Shown here: one piece after another, positions 42,496 to 54,038 of the stretch
Numbering within the stretch: position 1 is the first letter of the stretch
How the letters are laid out: each line of letters begins with the position of its first letter
Assembly (NCBI GenBank): GCA_023375785.1
Contig: SZWC01000031.1
Coordinates: 762,565-826,564, forward strand
Direction: 5' to 3'
DNA: 64,000 nt
From: Penium margaritaceum
Taxonomy: Eukaryota; Streptophyta; Zygnematophyceae; Desmidiales; Peniaceae
Notes under the pieces: model-generated
Databases searched by the model: none
Seen by the model: only the letters and a program-made list of their open reading frames with translations
Told to the model about the DNA's origin: nothing
Program-made: the position numbers and the translations under genes

Positions 42496-43232
42496 TGTCG
42501 GTAAATGGGACATCCGGCTCAGTTTGAGGTAAACTAGAGCAAGTTCCAGCAAAGTACCAGATGCGTACTCCGATTGTCAATCTGACTTGAGCCTTAAAAA
42601 GATCAGGTGATAAATTGTCTATGATCCAAGTTTGAGACTGATTCAACCGTCGGATTGGGAGATATGAGTTTTCAAAGTTTATGAGGTCATGGATCGCCGA
42701 TGTCAGGGTGACCATGGGTGATGACTCCATGCCTTAGCCTGAGAAAACAAAAAGGTAAGAGGTCCTGGGTCAAGATCTGATGGAAGGAATATCCAAAAAG
42801 GTCCTAGATTCTTGGGTTGCCTTATCAGGATGTACTCACTAGGATAAAGGTACCTATCCTTACCTCTGAGGAAAAATGAGATCCTTGTGTCCTAGCAGCC
42901 ATTGACACATGGCCATTCTCCATGGGATTGTGGCTTATGTGACCACTAGGAGTGAGCTATGAGAGCATTCTCTAGCTCTCTAGATCGTGTATAATCGTCA
43001 GCCTGATTACTAGGCTGATTTCCTCTCTTGTGTGAGATTGTACACTCTAGTGTATGAGCATGGCCTCCATGGCTAAGTGGTGTACCTTTTGAGTGAGCTA
43101 ACTTGTCCAAACTCTGCCTCTATACATACTCCATCATTTTGAGTGATTGAACAACCATTATCAGTACAAATCATGCCTTTTAGTCCCATATGCTTGCTAC
43201 TCTAGGGCTCCCTATCCCCTCCGGATCCAGTT
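42496..43232 (+). repeat. 5' LTR of A7
   Basis: TGTCGGTAAATGGGACATCCGGC to CGGATCCAGTT, about 737 bp; the termini have decayed from TGTTGG and CCAACA. Followed by a PBS-like TTAGTATCATAA. Confidence 0.85.
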
Positions 43233-43802
43233 CTTAGTATCATAATAAGGTTCTACAATTTTGAGCCAGTACAGGCCGTCACTTTGGGAGTGACGGGTTA
43301 CAGTCAAACGTTAATCCAATTTGACAATTGATTAGTGGATCTTCAAGTTCCTAAGACAAGCTTTCTCAAAAGTCCAAGATCACAAAGTCGGCCAGGGCTA
43401 TCCTCTTCTCCCTAAGGAAGAGTGTCACCTTGAGATGACCATTACTCACTTGTTTCTTTGTCAAATGTAAGAAGTTGCACATGTGAATTCAAGTATTTTT
43501 CCTAAGCTTTCGATTGGTGAAATAATATTTGTATTTCTTCTGTATTTTAGGGGAAAATGCCGTATACAAGCTGGTTGGTTTGAGATAGAGTAGGAGTAGC
43601 AGTATACCCTGTTTTCAAAAGAACATAAATCTTAAAACTCCATATTGATGATCATGTTTTATGGGTTAATTTGAAAGCTTTTGAGCTAGATATTCTAGTG
43701 ATGGGCTCATTTTGCTGGCATCTACCCTCCATTCTTTTTCAAACTGATTTCTAGCAGAAGTTGCAGTAAAAGTAGGGGTAGCTCGACTACTCAAGGGCAC
43801 TG
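43233..43802 (+). promoter_or_regulatory. A7 PBS remnant and 5' leader
   Basis: Decayed PBS, then a perfect stem-loop (43276-43283 with 43289-43296, loop TTGGG), then leader to the gag start position at 43803 where ATG has become TTG. Confidence 0.75.
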
Positions 43803-44757
43803 TTGGCAGCCGCAGGCGTGTAACAACAGCCTAGCCTTTGGGAGGTTAGAAGGGCACACCATCTTCAGGTTTAAAAAGATCTGTATTTGCCTCCTTTTGG
43901 AGGAGACAAGCTTGTGGGAGGTGGTAAGCAGAGAGCGCAGTTTGCCTCCAAAAGCAAAAGGTATCACCGCAACACAGGTTGTAGCAGAGAAGATGTCACA
44001 AAAAGGTGCATCAGATGCAGGTTCATCTATAACTGCAGCAATTGCATATGTGCAGAAGGAGAAGAAGGACAGGCAAGCCTACAGGCTGCTAGTCGAACCA
44101 TGTCCAATCCACATCTTTTGTACATGAGTGACAAGGCTATTTCAAAAGAGGGGTGGGAGGCATTGTGTAGAAGTATCAGATCAAGAATCCTGCATTACTC
44201 ATTTTTTAAAGGAGAAGATGATGGCATGGAAAATGCAAGATAGTGAAGGGATCAGAGCGTACTTGGATCGAGCAAAAGAGCTGGCAAAGTAGCTGAAATT
44301 GACTGGTAAATCTGTGGAAGAGATGCACTTCATCCCCCTCTTGCTGAGGGGACCTCTAACAAGCTATAATACGGTGTGAGAGACGTTGGAGTGCCGTCTG
44401 ACTCTTGACCTGGAATTCATCTACACGTACCTTGTGCACGTGGAACTATGTTACAATGCTGTAAAGCGCAATGGCGGTAGCAGCAGTGAAGCACCTTTTA
44501 TGCTCATGGGCTCACGTAACCAATAGCAGTACTATTCTAGGAAGCTGAGAGGTAAGAAGAAAGGCAACTGCCACTATTGCCAAAAAGAGATACACTTCAA
44601 CAAAGATTGTTTTAAGTTCAAAAGAGACCAAAAGGACCAGCAGTAGTAGTAGTTACAATAGCGTCAGTAGAAGTAGTACAAGAACCACACTAGCACATGC
44701 CACTTTGGCAACATGAACGTGGCGAATAAGGTGTGCAACTGCCTCTTCGTGGCAAAG
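43803..44757 (+). pseudogene. A7 gag
   Basis: Recognisable in three frames: AAAGV at the start, LLEETSLWEVV, KEKKDRQAYRLL, MSNPHLLYMSDKAISKEGWEALC, LTSYNTV, LECRLTLDLEFIYTYL. The knuckle at 44570-44612 reads CHYCQKEIHFNKDC: CX2CX4HX4C is kept. Then KFKRDQKDQQ, a Gln/stop-rich tail (44638-44680), and FGNMNVANKVCNCLFVAKSD. Confidence 0.8.
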
Positions 44758-45186
44758 TCTGACATCTTCTCCGCAAATGGAAAAGGCAGATCTGGCGTGG
44801 TATAAGGACTCAGGGCACACCAATAGTCTAACGCACCAAATCGAGTTTATGCACTTGCTCTCAATCCCCCTCGACCTATTGCTTTGGGTGATGATTGGGT
44901 GGTATATGTGAAGGGGATTGGGATTGCAAAGACGTGGTTGGAGACCCTGTGTGGCATTGAAGTGGGAATACCTGATGCTACATGTGCCTCATGCTTCGTT
45001 TAATGTTCTCTTAATGTGCGCCCTCACCAATACTGGATTGCGAGTCCTCTTTGACGACAACTATGGATATATCCTCGACAAGGAAACAGGACAGGAGTTG
45101 ACCAGGTCGGTGAAAATAGACGACATGTACCACCTGTTGGGGGCAACCAAGATCCCGCATGAGCAGAGTCTTGGACCGTAGGCAAA
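44758..45186 (+). pseudogene. A7 protease
   Basis: ADLAWYKDSGHTNSLTHQIEF keeps DSG (44790-44850), then RPIALGDDWVVYVKGIGI, HASFNVLLMCALTNTGLRVLFDDNYGYILDKETGQELTRSVKIDDMYHLLGATKIPHEQS. Broken by a frameshift near 44880-44950. Confidence 0.8.
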
Positions 45187-46058
45187 ATGTAGCATGCGTG
45201 ATACACTCACATTGGTATACGTGTCTTGTACCAGCTTCAAACAAAGCAGATGGTGTGTGACATACCCACCATCTCCAACTTTGAATAGCAGCTGCGCATC
45301 GGGCGTTTGGAGAAGAAGCAGCATCGGGAGGTTTTCTCTCGAGAACAGGAGCACGTGGAGGAGGTGCTTGAGCTAGTGTAGATAGTACCATGAAACAATG
45401 CAAACCCAGAGCGTTGAAGGCTTTAGGTATTTTCTAACCTTTATTGATGATTTAAGCCGTTATACTGCTATCTACTTCCTTTTCTCCAAAGGCCAGTACT
45501 TTGACAGGTTCAAGTAGTTCCAGGCAATGGTCAAGAACCAAACCGGCAAGAAAATCAAGGCATAGCACAAAGACAGCCGTTCTGAGTACCTGAGGAAGGA
45601 TTTCCAAGACTACATTGTAGTAATTGGCATCAAGGCGTACCAAACCACGCCATACTTGCTACAACAGAATGGCATAGAAGACTGCGCCAACCGCATAATC
45701 GTTGAGTTGGCACGCTCCATACTTGGCTCACCTACGACTTCAAGGCCGTAGCAGTATAAATTGCAGTGTACATCAAGAACCATAGTCCAACCAAGGCATT
45801 GGAGCAGATGACGCCGTACAAGACATGGTTCGGTAAGATGCCGAGCATGGGCAACCTTTGTGCGTTTGGCAGCTTGGAGTACATGCACGTGCCCAAGGAG
45901 AAGCGGCAAAATTGGAACGTAAAGAGAATACAGATGTTGATGATCGGTAATGATGTAGCAAGCAAGGCATATCGCCTCTAGGAGAAGGATACCGGCCATG
46001 TTATCATCTCCAGTGATGTCATTTTCAATGAGAGCAACGTCATTGGTACCAACATTTC
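45187..46058 (+). pseudogene. A7 pre-integrase and integrase
   Basis: Pre-integrase region with stops (45240-45330), FLTFIDDLSRYTAIYFLFSKGQYFDRF, NQTGKKIKA*HKDSRSEYL (second-Asp region, changed but Asp kept), QNGIEDCANRIIV (the Glu position reads E in IED, altered context), YIKNHSPTKALEQMTPYKTWFGKMPSMGNLCAFGSLEYMHVPKEKRQNW, IISSDVIFNESNVIGTNI. Interrupted by the solo LTR at 46059. Confidence 0.8.
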
Positions 46059-46796
46059 TGTTGGAACTAGAGGAGAGAGGGAGCCTTGGAGCAGTAAGCA
46101 TGTAGGACTTAAAGGGCAGTACTTGTGCTAAAAAACGGATGTTCAATCACTCAAAATGATGGATTAAATAAAGAGTTAGAGCGAGGGCAAGTCAGCCCTC
46201 TCTCAGGCCACACCACTTTAGCCATGGAGGCTAACGCACATACACTAGAGTGCGTAATCTCACACAAGAGAGGAAATCGGCCTAGCAAACAGGCTCACAA
46301 CTCACACATGACCTAGAGAGCTAGAAATTGCTCTCATGGCACACTCCTAGTGGTCACAAAACCCACAATCCCATGAGAATGGCGATGTGTCCATGGCTAG
46401 CACACAAGGATCTCACCTCACCTAAAAAGCAAGGAGATATACCTTTTTCCTAGTCAGCACACTCTGAAAAGGCAACCCAAGAATCTAGGACGTTTTTGGA
46501 TATTTCTCCCATCAGGTATTGATCCACGACCTTTTGCCTTTTTCTTTTCTCAGAATAAGGCATGGAGCCGTCACACATGGTTACCCACACATCGGCGGTC
46601 CATGACCTCGAAAACTTGAAAATATAATATCTACCAATCCGACTGTTGGATTGGCCTCAAACTTGGGCTCTAGACTATTTACCACCTTATTCTTCCAATG
46701 GTCAAGTGGGATTGACAATCGGAGAAGGCATCTGGTAACTTCTTGAAACCTAATCTTGTATGTCTGAAATTGAGCCGGATGGCTCTTTTTCAAACA
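46059..46796 (-). repeat. Family A solo LTR (A8) in A7 integrase
   Basis: 738 bp, TGTTGGAACTAGAGG to TTTTTCAAACA, minus orientation. Integrase/linker of A7 continues on both sides with no internal A8 sequence. Left flank CATTTC and right flank CATTC suggest a decayed 5-bp duplication. A solo LTR arises by recombination between the two LTRs of an inserted element. Confidence 0.8.
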
Positions 46797-47219
46797 CATT
46801 CTTTGTAAAACGATAGCGTAACAAGCATCTCACAAGGCAAGTAAAGCAAATTTCCAACCTGAATCTCTTTTCCCTGACCCTTTGTCTAATATGATACTGG
46901 GATAACCACTCTGTTTTCCCATGTCTGATAGAGCAGATGCAGCAGCCTCATTAGCAAAAACAGGAGAAGGAGATGCAACAACTTCAACAGGAGAAGTTCT
47001 ACCAACAGCACTCCGCCAACCGCATGCCAATCCTCCAGGACCAGGTCACAGCTACCCTCTCAGGATGCGCTACAAGGCAAGTGAACATAGCTATTTTTTT
47101 ATGCTAAAAAAGGAGAACAGATGAACGTCACAATTGCACCAGACTCTCATGAGCGGACGTCATACAAGGAGGTCATGGCTAAACTAGATGTAGCTGATTG
47201 GGTGCAAGCTTTACAACAG
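46797..47219 (+). pseudogene. A7 integrase-RT linker and RT start
   Basis: Linker MSDRADAAASLAKTGEGDATTS...HSYPLRMRYKASEH, then MNVTIAPDSHERTSYKEVMAKLDVADWVQALQQ, the very start of RT. RT stops here: at 47220 the sequence switches to family A leader, so RT, RNase H and 3' LTR of A7 are missing. Confidence 0.8.
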
Positions 47220-47267
47220 GTTCTACCACTTTCAGCAAGAAGTGGCCGTCAGTTTGAGAGTGACGGG
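47220..47267 (+). promoter_or_regulatory. A10 leader, 5' piece with stem-loop
   Basis: TTCTACCACTTTCAGC followed by CCGTCAGT..AGTGACGG, the first bases of the A leader after the PBS. A9 inserted directly after the stem (ACGGG); the leader resumes at 53456. Confidence 0.8.
47263..47267. other. A9 target-site duplication, left copy (ACGGG)
   Basis: Repeated at 53456-53460. Confidence 0.93.
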
Positions 47268-48003
47268 TGTTGGATCTGGAGGAGAGAGGGAGCCTTGGAG
47301 CAGCGAGCATGTGTGATTGCAAGGGCATCATTTGTGTTGAAGAATGGTTCTTTAATCACTCAAAATGATGGAGTACATATAGAGCTAGAGCTTGGCCAAG
47401 TCAGCTCTCTCACAAGCCACACTACTTAGCCATGGAGGCTAAGGCTTACACACTAGAGTCCATAATCTCACACAAGGGAGGAAATAAGCCTAGCAATCAG
47501 GCTGACCACTCACACACGACCTAGAGAGCTGGAGAATGCTCTCATGGCACACTCCTAGTGGTCACATAACCCACAAACCCATGGAGAATCGCCATATGTC
47601 CATGGCTAGCACACAAGGATCTCACCTCACCTAAAAGTAAGGAGAGGTACTTTTATCCTAGTCAGTACACTCTGACAAGACAATCCTAAGACCAAGGAGC
47701 TTTTGGATATTTCTCCCATCAGGTCTTGACCCTGGATCTCTTGCCTTTTTCTTTTCTCAGGCTAAGGCATGGAGCCATCACCCATGGTCACCCGGATATC
47801 GGCGGTCGATGACCCCAGAAATTACGAAAAATCATATCTCCCAATCCGACCGTTGGATCGACCTCAAACTTGGACCGTAGACATTTTGCCACCTGATCTT
47901 TCCAATGGTGAAGTTCGATTGACAATTGGAGCAGGCATCTGGTACTTTCTTGGAACTTGCTGCTGTGGACCTGAAACTAAGCCAGATGGCTCCTTTCCCA
48001 ACA
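47268..48003 (-). repeat. 3' LTR of A9
   Basis: TGTTGGATCTGGAGG to CTTTCCCAACA; sense PPT GCGGCAAAGTGGGAGAT lies at 48004-48020. Confidence 0.95.
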
Positions 48004-49480
48004 ATCTCCCACTTTGCCGCAGTCAGAGTGAGCTGAGTCCACATGCCTTCATGCAAAACTACTGCTTCTCACGGGTCACTTGCTTGGTGTAGAAATCAGC
48101 AACCTGCTTGCTCGTTGGAGTAAACTCCAGCTTGATAGCACCCTCCTGCACCATGTGCCTGATGAAGTGATATGCGATGTCAATGTGCTTGGTGCGTGCA
48201 TGGTGCTCAGGATTCTTGGCGAGTGCGATTGCGTTCTGGTTGTCGACGCGCACAGGAACTGGAACTGCTGCACTCCCATTCATCTCTGCCATGGGACGCT
48301 TAAGCCAAACTGCTTCCTTGGTTCCAAAGCTAAGAGAGACGTACTCCGTTTCTGTGCTTGAGGTGGCCACGACCACCTGCCGCTTGCTACACTAGCTGAT
48401 AGCCCCACCATTCATGAGGAAAACATGTCCAGAGATGGACTTATGGTCCTGAGGAATTGAAGCCCAATCTGTATCTCTGTAGCCGATGATGCTGTTGTCG
48501 TTGCCGTTGTAGGTGATGCCGATATTGATGGTTCCAGCAAGGTAGCGGAAGATGTGCTTCACTGCCTTCTGGTGCTCATGTCCGGGGTTTGCCATAAGCT
48601 GGCTCACAGCGCTAACAGCCTATGCGAGGTCCGGCCTGGTTGCTACCATCAGGTACATGAGGCTACCGACGGCGCTCTGGTACTTCTACCGCTCAGCTGC
48701 ATTTGTATCTCCATTGAAGCTCACGAGGTACTACCGCGTCTCCAGCAGCGTGCCGATGGGTTTTGGCTCTGCCATGCCAAATCGCTGCAAAACATCCTTG
48801 ATGTAGCGGCTTTGCTGTAGCGAGAGAGAGCGTGACTTGCGGTCACGCGTGATCTGGATACCGACGAGGTATGATGCCTCCCTGAGATCAGACATCTGGA
48901 AACGCTCCTGCATGGCTTCCTTGAAGTCCTGTAGTACAGACATGCTGTGGGAAAGGAGGAGCATGTCATCCACATAGACGATGATGATGAGTACCTCATG
49001 ACCATGCTACCAGCGATAGACGATTTAGTCACACTCACTGCGTTCGAACCCCATGCACTGCAACGCCGCATCCAACTTCTGGTCCCAAGCACGTGACGCT
49101 TGCTTGAGGCCGTACAACGACTTCTGCAGCTTGCAAACCAGGTTCTCCTGGCCATCCATGACGAAACCCTCCGGCTGCTCCATGTAGATCTCCTCATCCA
49201 AGTCACTATTCAAGAATGCCGTCTTGACATCCATGTGGTGAACCTCGAAGTCCTCAGCTGATGCATAAGAGAGGACCGTGCGCACAGAGGCAAACTTCGC
49301 AACAGGGGCAAACATTTCTGTGAAGTCGATGTCCTCGTGCTGCGAGTAGCCGTTGGCGACTAGCCTTGCCTTGTACTTTTCCAGGTTACCATCTGCTCCC
49401 CGCTTCTTCTTGAACACCCACTTGCACTTGATCACCTTACGTCCAGGTGGACGCTCAGTTAGCTCCCACGTGTCGTGGGA
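48004..49480 (-). pseudogene. A9 reverse transcriptase and RNase H
   Basis: From the N-terminus: KCKWVFKKKRGADGNLEKYKARL, VHHMDVKTAFLNSDLDEEIYMEQPEGF (first catalytic Asp), YGLKQASRAWDQKLDAALQCMGFERSECD then a TAA, IIIVYVDDMLLLSHSM (catalytic pair), SDLREASYLVGIQITRD, MAEPKPIGT, RNase H YRDTDWASIPQDHKSISGHVFLMNGG, VVVATSSTETEYVSLSFGTKEAVWLKR, HARTKHIDIAYHFIRHM, SKQVADFYTK. Stops at 49007-49009, 48731-48733, 48686-48688, 48620-48622 and 48392-48394 are TAG where related copies have CAG or TGG. Confidence 0.92.
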
Positions 49481-49484
49481 TCTG

Positions 49485-50440
49485 ACTAAGCATTACCGGG
49501 CGGCTGGCGCGGTTCTGCTGGTACAACTGCTACAGTTGGTGGTGCTACATCTCCCTCCTCTGCTTGTGCCGATGAAGCTATTGTATCTGCTGTATCAGAC
49601 ATGGGAGAGTAGAGTGATTCTCCCACTGTCATAGTAGAGGAAGGATCAGGAGAGACTGGGTCAGGAAGGATTTTTGCTCCCACTATCTCGTAAGCTGCTA
49701 GTTATGCTGCCTCTTCACAGACAATGTTGGTACCGATGACGTTGCTCTCGTTGAAGACAACATCCCTAGAGATGATGACTTGGCATGTATCACTCTCGTA
49801 GAGGCGATAGGCCTTGCTTGCCATGTCGTAGCCAATCATCAGCATCTGCGCACTCTTTGCGTCCCATTTCTGTCGCTTCTCCTTGGGCACGTGCATGTGT
49901 GCCAGGCTGCCAAATGCTCGGAGATGACACACGCTCGGTTTCTTACCGAACCACGCCTCGTACGGCATCATTTGCTCCAGAGCCTTAGTTGGATTCCGGT
50001 TCTTGATGTAGACCACAGTGCTCACGGCTTTAGCCCAGAAGTCGTATGTTAGTCGAGCCGCATGCAGCATGGACCGCGCCGACTCCACAATGGTATGGTT
50101 GGCGCGTTCTGCTACACCGTTCTGCTGCGGCGAGTACGGCGCATTACGTAGCGCCTTGATGGCAGTTGCTGCGAGGTAGTCCTGGAACTCCTTGCTTAGA
50201 TACTCTCCACCGCGATCGTTGCACAACGCCTTGATCTTCTTGCAAGTCTTGTTCTCCACCATGGCCTTGAACTCCTTGAACCTGTCAAAGCACTGGTCCT
50301 TGGAAGGAAGGAAGTACACAGCGGTATAACGGCTGAAATCATCAATGAAGGTCAGGAAATACCTAGAGCCTCCAAAGCTCTGGGTCTGCATCGGTCCGCA
50401 TAAGTCCGTATGGACCAGCTCCAACACCTCCTTTGCACGC
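49485..50440 (-). pseudogene. A9 integrase and linker
   Basis: A 241-codon frame (49702-50427): LVHTDLCGPMQTQSFGGSRYFLTFIDDFSRYTAVYFL (first Asp), NDRGGEYLSKEFQDY (second Asp), QQNGVAERANHTIVESARSMLHAA (Glu), KALEQMMPYEAWFGKKPSV, LMIGYDMASKAYRLYESDT, IISRDVVFNESNVIGTNIV. The DDE triad is complete, making this the best integrase of family A here. A stop after CEEAA separates it from the linker, where about 80 bp before RT are lost (49480-49500). Confidence 0.92.
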
Positions 50441-51010
50441 TCCCCTGCTCTAGAGAACGCCTCGCGTTCCTACTTCCCCTCCAAACAGCTGATGCATAAC
50501 TGTTGCTCAAAGTTAGCGATGGTAGGTAGGTCACGCACCATCTGCTTTGCTTGAAGCTGCTGCAAGGCGTGCATGCCAAGGTGGTCATAGCGCGCATGCC
50601 AGATCTCGCCATCTGTTGCCTGCACCATTGCTGCATGACTCGGCTTACGCGGGATCTTGGTCACCCCCAGCAGGCGGTACATGTCGCCCTGCTTCACCGA
50701 TGTGGCCAACTCCTCTCCTGTATCCTTGTTGAGGATGTAGCCAAAGTCATCATCGAAGACAACGCACAGTACTGTGTTTGTAAGAGAGGAGACTGAGAGG
50801 AGGTTGAATGTAGCATCAGAAACATACAGCATGCCATGGAACACTCCCAGTTCAATGCCACGTGGGATCTCCAACCACATCTCCACAATCCCAATCCCCT
50901 CAGCATACAACACCCGATCATCACCCATAGCGATAGGACGGGGAGGGATGGACAGCAGCTGTGTAAACCACTCCTTGTGATGTGTGGGGGTCCTTGTACC
51001 ATGCGAGATC
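50441..51010 (-). pseudogene. A9 protease and pre-integrase domain, active site deleted
   Basis: HHKEWFTQLLSIPPRPIAMGDDRVLYAEGIGIVEMWLEIPRGIELGVFHGMLYVSDATFNLLSVSSLTNT, GYILNKDTGEELATSVKQGDMYRLLGVTKIPRK, ARYDHLGMHALQQLQAKQMVRDLPTIANFEQQLCISCLEGK. Upstream, AWYKD runs directly into P.THHKE: about 20 bp with the DSG active site are missing near 50990. A TAG at 50470-50472 follows LEGK. Confidence 0.88.
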
Positions 51011-52072
51011 CGCCTTTTCCACCTGCGACATGTCAGACTTTGCCATGAAGAGACGGTCGCGTACCTCCTTGGCCACATTCATGTTACCAAAGTGCCGCAC
51101 ACCAGCCTGGTTTTCCTGCTGCTGCTACTGCTGCTGACGCTACTGTGACTGCTGCTACTGCTGCTGCTGCTGCTGCTACAGCTGCTGCTTTTGCTGTTGC
51201 TCCTATGATGACTGCTGCAGCTGCTGCTACTTCTGTGCCCTCTTGAGCTTGAAACACTCCTTTTTGTAGTGTCCCTCTTTCTGGCAGTAGTGGCATTTGC
51301 TTTTCTTTCTGCCTTTCTGCTGCCCAGACTGCTACTGCTGCTGTTGGTTGCGTGAGCTCGTGGCCACAAAAGCTGCTTCACTGCTACCGCTGTCATTCCG
51401 CTTTGCTGCATTGCGACGCAATTCCACCTGCACCTGGTGTGTGCAGATGAAGTCGAGGTCGAGAGTTGGCTGGCACTCCAGCGTCTCTCGCATCGTGTCG
51501 TAGCTGGTTGGGAGTCCCCGCTGTAAGAGGAGGATGAAGCGCGTCTCTTCCACAGGGTTGCCGGCCGCTCTCACTTGCTTCGCCAGCTCCTTTGCCCTGT
51601 CCAGATACGCCTCCATCCCTTCAGCACCCTGAATTTTCAGCGCCATCATCTTTTCCTCCAAAAGCATGAGGAATGCAGGATCCTTGCTCTCCTACTTCTT
51701 GCACAACGTGTCCCATCCCTCCTTTGTAGTAGCCTTGTCAGTCACGTAATGAAGATGCGGGTTGGAGATGGTGTTGACAAGCAACCTGTAGGCTTGCCTG
51801 CCTTAATTCTTCCACTCCTCATACACCGCTGGTACAGCTGCAGAAGAACCATCATCAGCTGCACCCTTTTGTGGAATCTTCCCCGCCACCACCTGCGCTG
51901 TGGTGATGCCTTTTGCCTGTGGAACTAAAGCCGGCTCGTCGCCGCTCGCCACCTCCCACAAGCCCCTCTCCTCCAAAAGGAGGCGGGTACAGATCTTTCA
52001 AAACATGAAGTTAGCACTTCCCTCCAGCCTCTCCAAAGGCTGGGTTGCTGTCACAACGCCAGCTGCTACCAT
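51011..52072 (-). pseudogene. A9 gag with CCHC knuckle and long poly-Q tail
   Basis: ATG at 52072 (MVAAGVVTATQPLERLEG), ANFMF then TGA where W is expected, ICTRLLLEERGLWEV, NRQAYRLLVNTISNPHLHYV-like, ESKDPAFLMLLEEKMMALKIQGAEGMEAYLDRAKELAKQVRAAGNPVEETRFILLLQRGLPTSYDTMRETLECQPTLDLDFICTHQVQVELRRNAAKRN. The knuckle CHYCQKEGHYKKEC is intact (51255-51300). After KLKRAQK comes a stretch of some 45 codons that are mostly Gln, with about eight TAG codons in place of CAG, then VRHFGNMNVAKEVRDRLFMAKSDMSQ. Confidence 0.9.
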
Positions 52073-52719
52073 TTTGAGCCTTGGTGATGCTCAGCGCTGC
52101 CCTTGGATGGCGGCGCTACCCCTACTTCTGCTGCTGCTTGTGCGAGAAATCTGTCTGATACAAAATGGACTGTAGATGCCATGAGACTAGGAATTTGGAA
52201 ACATTGAGCCCACCACTGGAAACGTCAGCTCAAAACCTTTCAGATCGACCCATAAAACAGGGTCATCAACAGGGGATTTTAAAAGATATGCCCTCTTTAA
52301 AACAGGATATGCTTCTGCTCCTACTCGAACTCAGACCAGCCCGCTTGTAAATAGCGTTTCTCCCAAATGAATCAATGGAATGCAAATATTTTTGCACCAA
52401 TGGAAAGCATAAGAAAAATACTACAATTCGCATGTACCACATTTTAAATTTGACAAAGAAACAAGAGAGTTATGGTCATCACAAGGCGACAGTCTTACTC
52501 ATAGAGAAGAGTGTAGCCCTGGCCGACCTCGTTTTGAGCATAACTCTGAATCCGACCGTTGGATCTTTGCAATTTTGGGCTCGTTGGAAAACTTGTCTCT
52601 TTAACGTCAGGATCCTATGGTTGATTGTCAAATCTGGTGAAGTTTGAACCCCAACCTGTCATTCTCAAAGTGACGTCCTGTGTAGGCTGAAAGTGGCAGA
52701 ACTTGGCTCTGATACCAAA
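52073..52719 (-). promoter_or_regulatory. A9 leader and intact primer-binding site
   Basis: Sense PBS TGGTATCAGAGCC (52705-52717) two bases inside the 5' LTR. About 630 bp of untranslated leader follow, with the post-PBS stem-loop near 52650-52675 (two changes). Confidence 0.88.
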
Positions 52720-53455
52720 TGTTGGATCTGGAGGAGAGAGGGAGTCTTGGAGCAGCGAGCATGTGTGATTGGAAGGGCATCGCTTGTGCTGAAGAATGGT
52801 TGTTAAATCACTCAAAATGATGGAGTACATATAGAGTTAGAGCTTGGGCAAGTCAGCCCTCTCACAAGCCACACCACTTAGCCATGGAGGTTACGGCTCA
52901 CACACTAGAGTCCATAATCTCACACAAGGGAGGAAATCAGCCTAGCAATCAGGCTTACCACTCACACACGACCTAGAGGGCTAGAGAATGCTCTCATGGC
53001 ACACTCCTAGTGGTCGCATAACCCACAAACCCATGGAGAATCGCCATGTGTCCATGGCTAGCACACAAGGATCTCACCTCACCTAAAACTAAGGAGAGGT
53101 ACCTTTATCCTAGTCAGCACACTCTGACAAGGCAATCCTAAGACCAAGGACCTTTTGGATATTTCTCCCATCAGGTCTTGACCCTGGATCTCTTGCCTTT
53201 TTCTTTTCTCAGGCTAAGGTATGGAGGCATCGTCCATGGTCACCCGGATATCGGCAGTCGATGAGCCCGAAAACTACGAAAATTCATATCTCCCAATCCG
53301 ACCATTGGATCGGCCTCAAACTTGGACCGTAGACATTTTGCCATCTGATCTTTTCAATGATGAAGTTGGATTGACAATCGGAGCAGGAATGAGGTACTTT
53401 CCTGAGGCTTGCTCCTGTGGACCTGAAATTGAGCCGGATGGCTCCTTTCCCAATA
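52720..53455 (-). repeat. 5' LTR of A9
   Basis: 736 bp, TGTTGGATCTGGAGG to CTTTCCCAATA. The sense strand carries CTCTATATGTACTCC, the only TATA-like string of the A LTR and the likely promoter. Confidence 0.95.
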
Positions 53456-54038
53456 ACGGGTAGGATCAGAGATTAATCAAAACTGAAAATCGACTACAAG
53501 ACTTTGAAGTTCCTAAGACAAGCTTTGCAATGAGCCTAAGATTGCAAAATGTTAATGGTCGGATTGAGAGTTATGCTCAAAACGAGATCAGCCAATGGTA
53601 CACTCTTCTCTTTGAGGAAGACTATCACCTTGTGATGACCATAACTCTCTTGTTTTGGCAAGTTTAAGAAATAGCAGATACCAATTAAATTCTTTTTCCT
53701 AAGCTTTCCATCGGTCCAAAAATCTTTGCAATCCCTTATTACGTTTGGAAGACACGCTATTTACAAACTGACTTGTCTGAGCTGGAGTAAGAGTAACAGC
53801 ATATCCTATGTTCAAAAGTACATATCTCTTAGAATCCTTTGTTGATTACCCTTTGGTATCGGTTAATCTAAAAGGTTTTGAGCTTTATTTTCCAGTAGTG
53901 GGATCAATTTTCCCTAATTCCTATTTTCATGGCCTGTAAAATCCATTTTATAGTAGACAGATTGTTGGCAGAAGTAGTAGGAGAAGTAGTGGTAGCGCTA
54001 CTCCTCAAGGGCAGTCTTGACCATCACCAAAGCTCAAA
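53456..54038 (+). promoter_or_regulatory. A10 leader, 3' piece
   Basis: Resumes the leader after A9, beginning with the second ACGGG; runs to the gag ATG at 54039. No other feature seen in it. Confidence 0.8.

Larger units (their letters stand above)
47268..53455 (-). mobile_element. Family A element A9, complete reference copy
   Basis: 6188 bp with ACGGG on both sides, LTRs of 736 bp (47268-48003, 52720-53455), intact PBS (52705-52717), leader, gag, protease, integrase, RT, RNase H and PPT in order. Disabled by in-frame stops (many CAG to TAG), a deletion over the protease active site and a few frameshifts. It is the best guide to family A structure. Confidence 0.95.
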
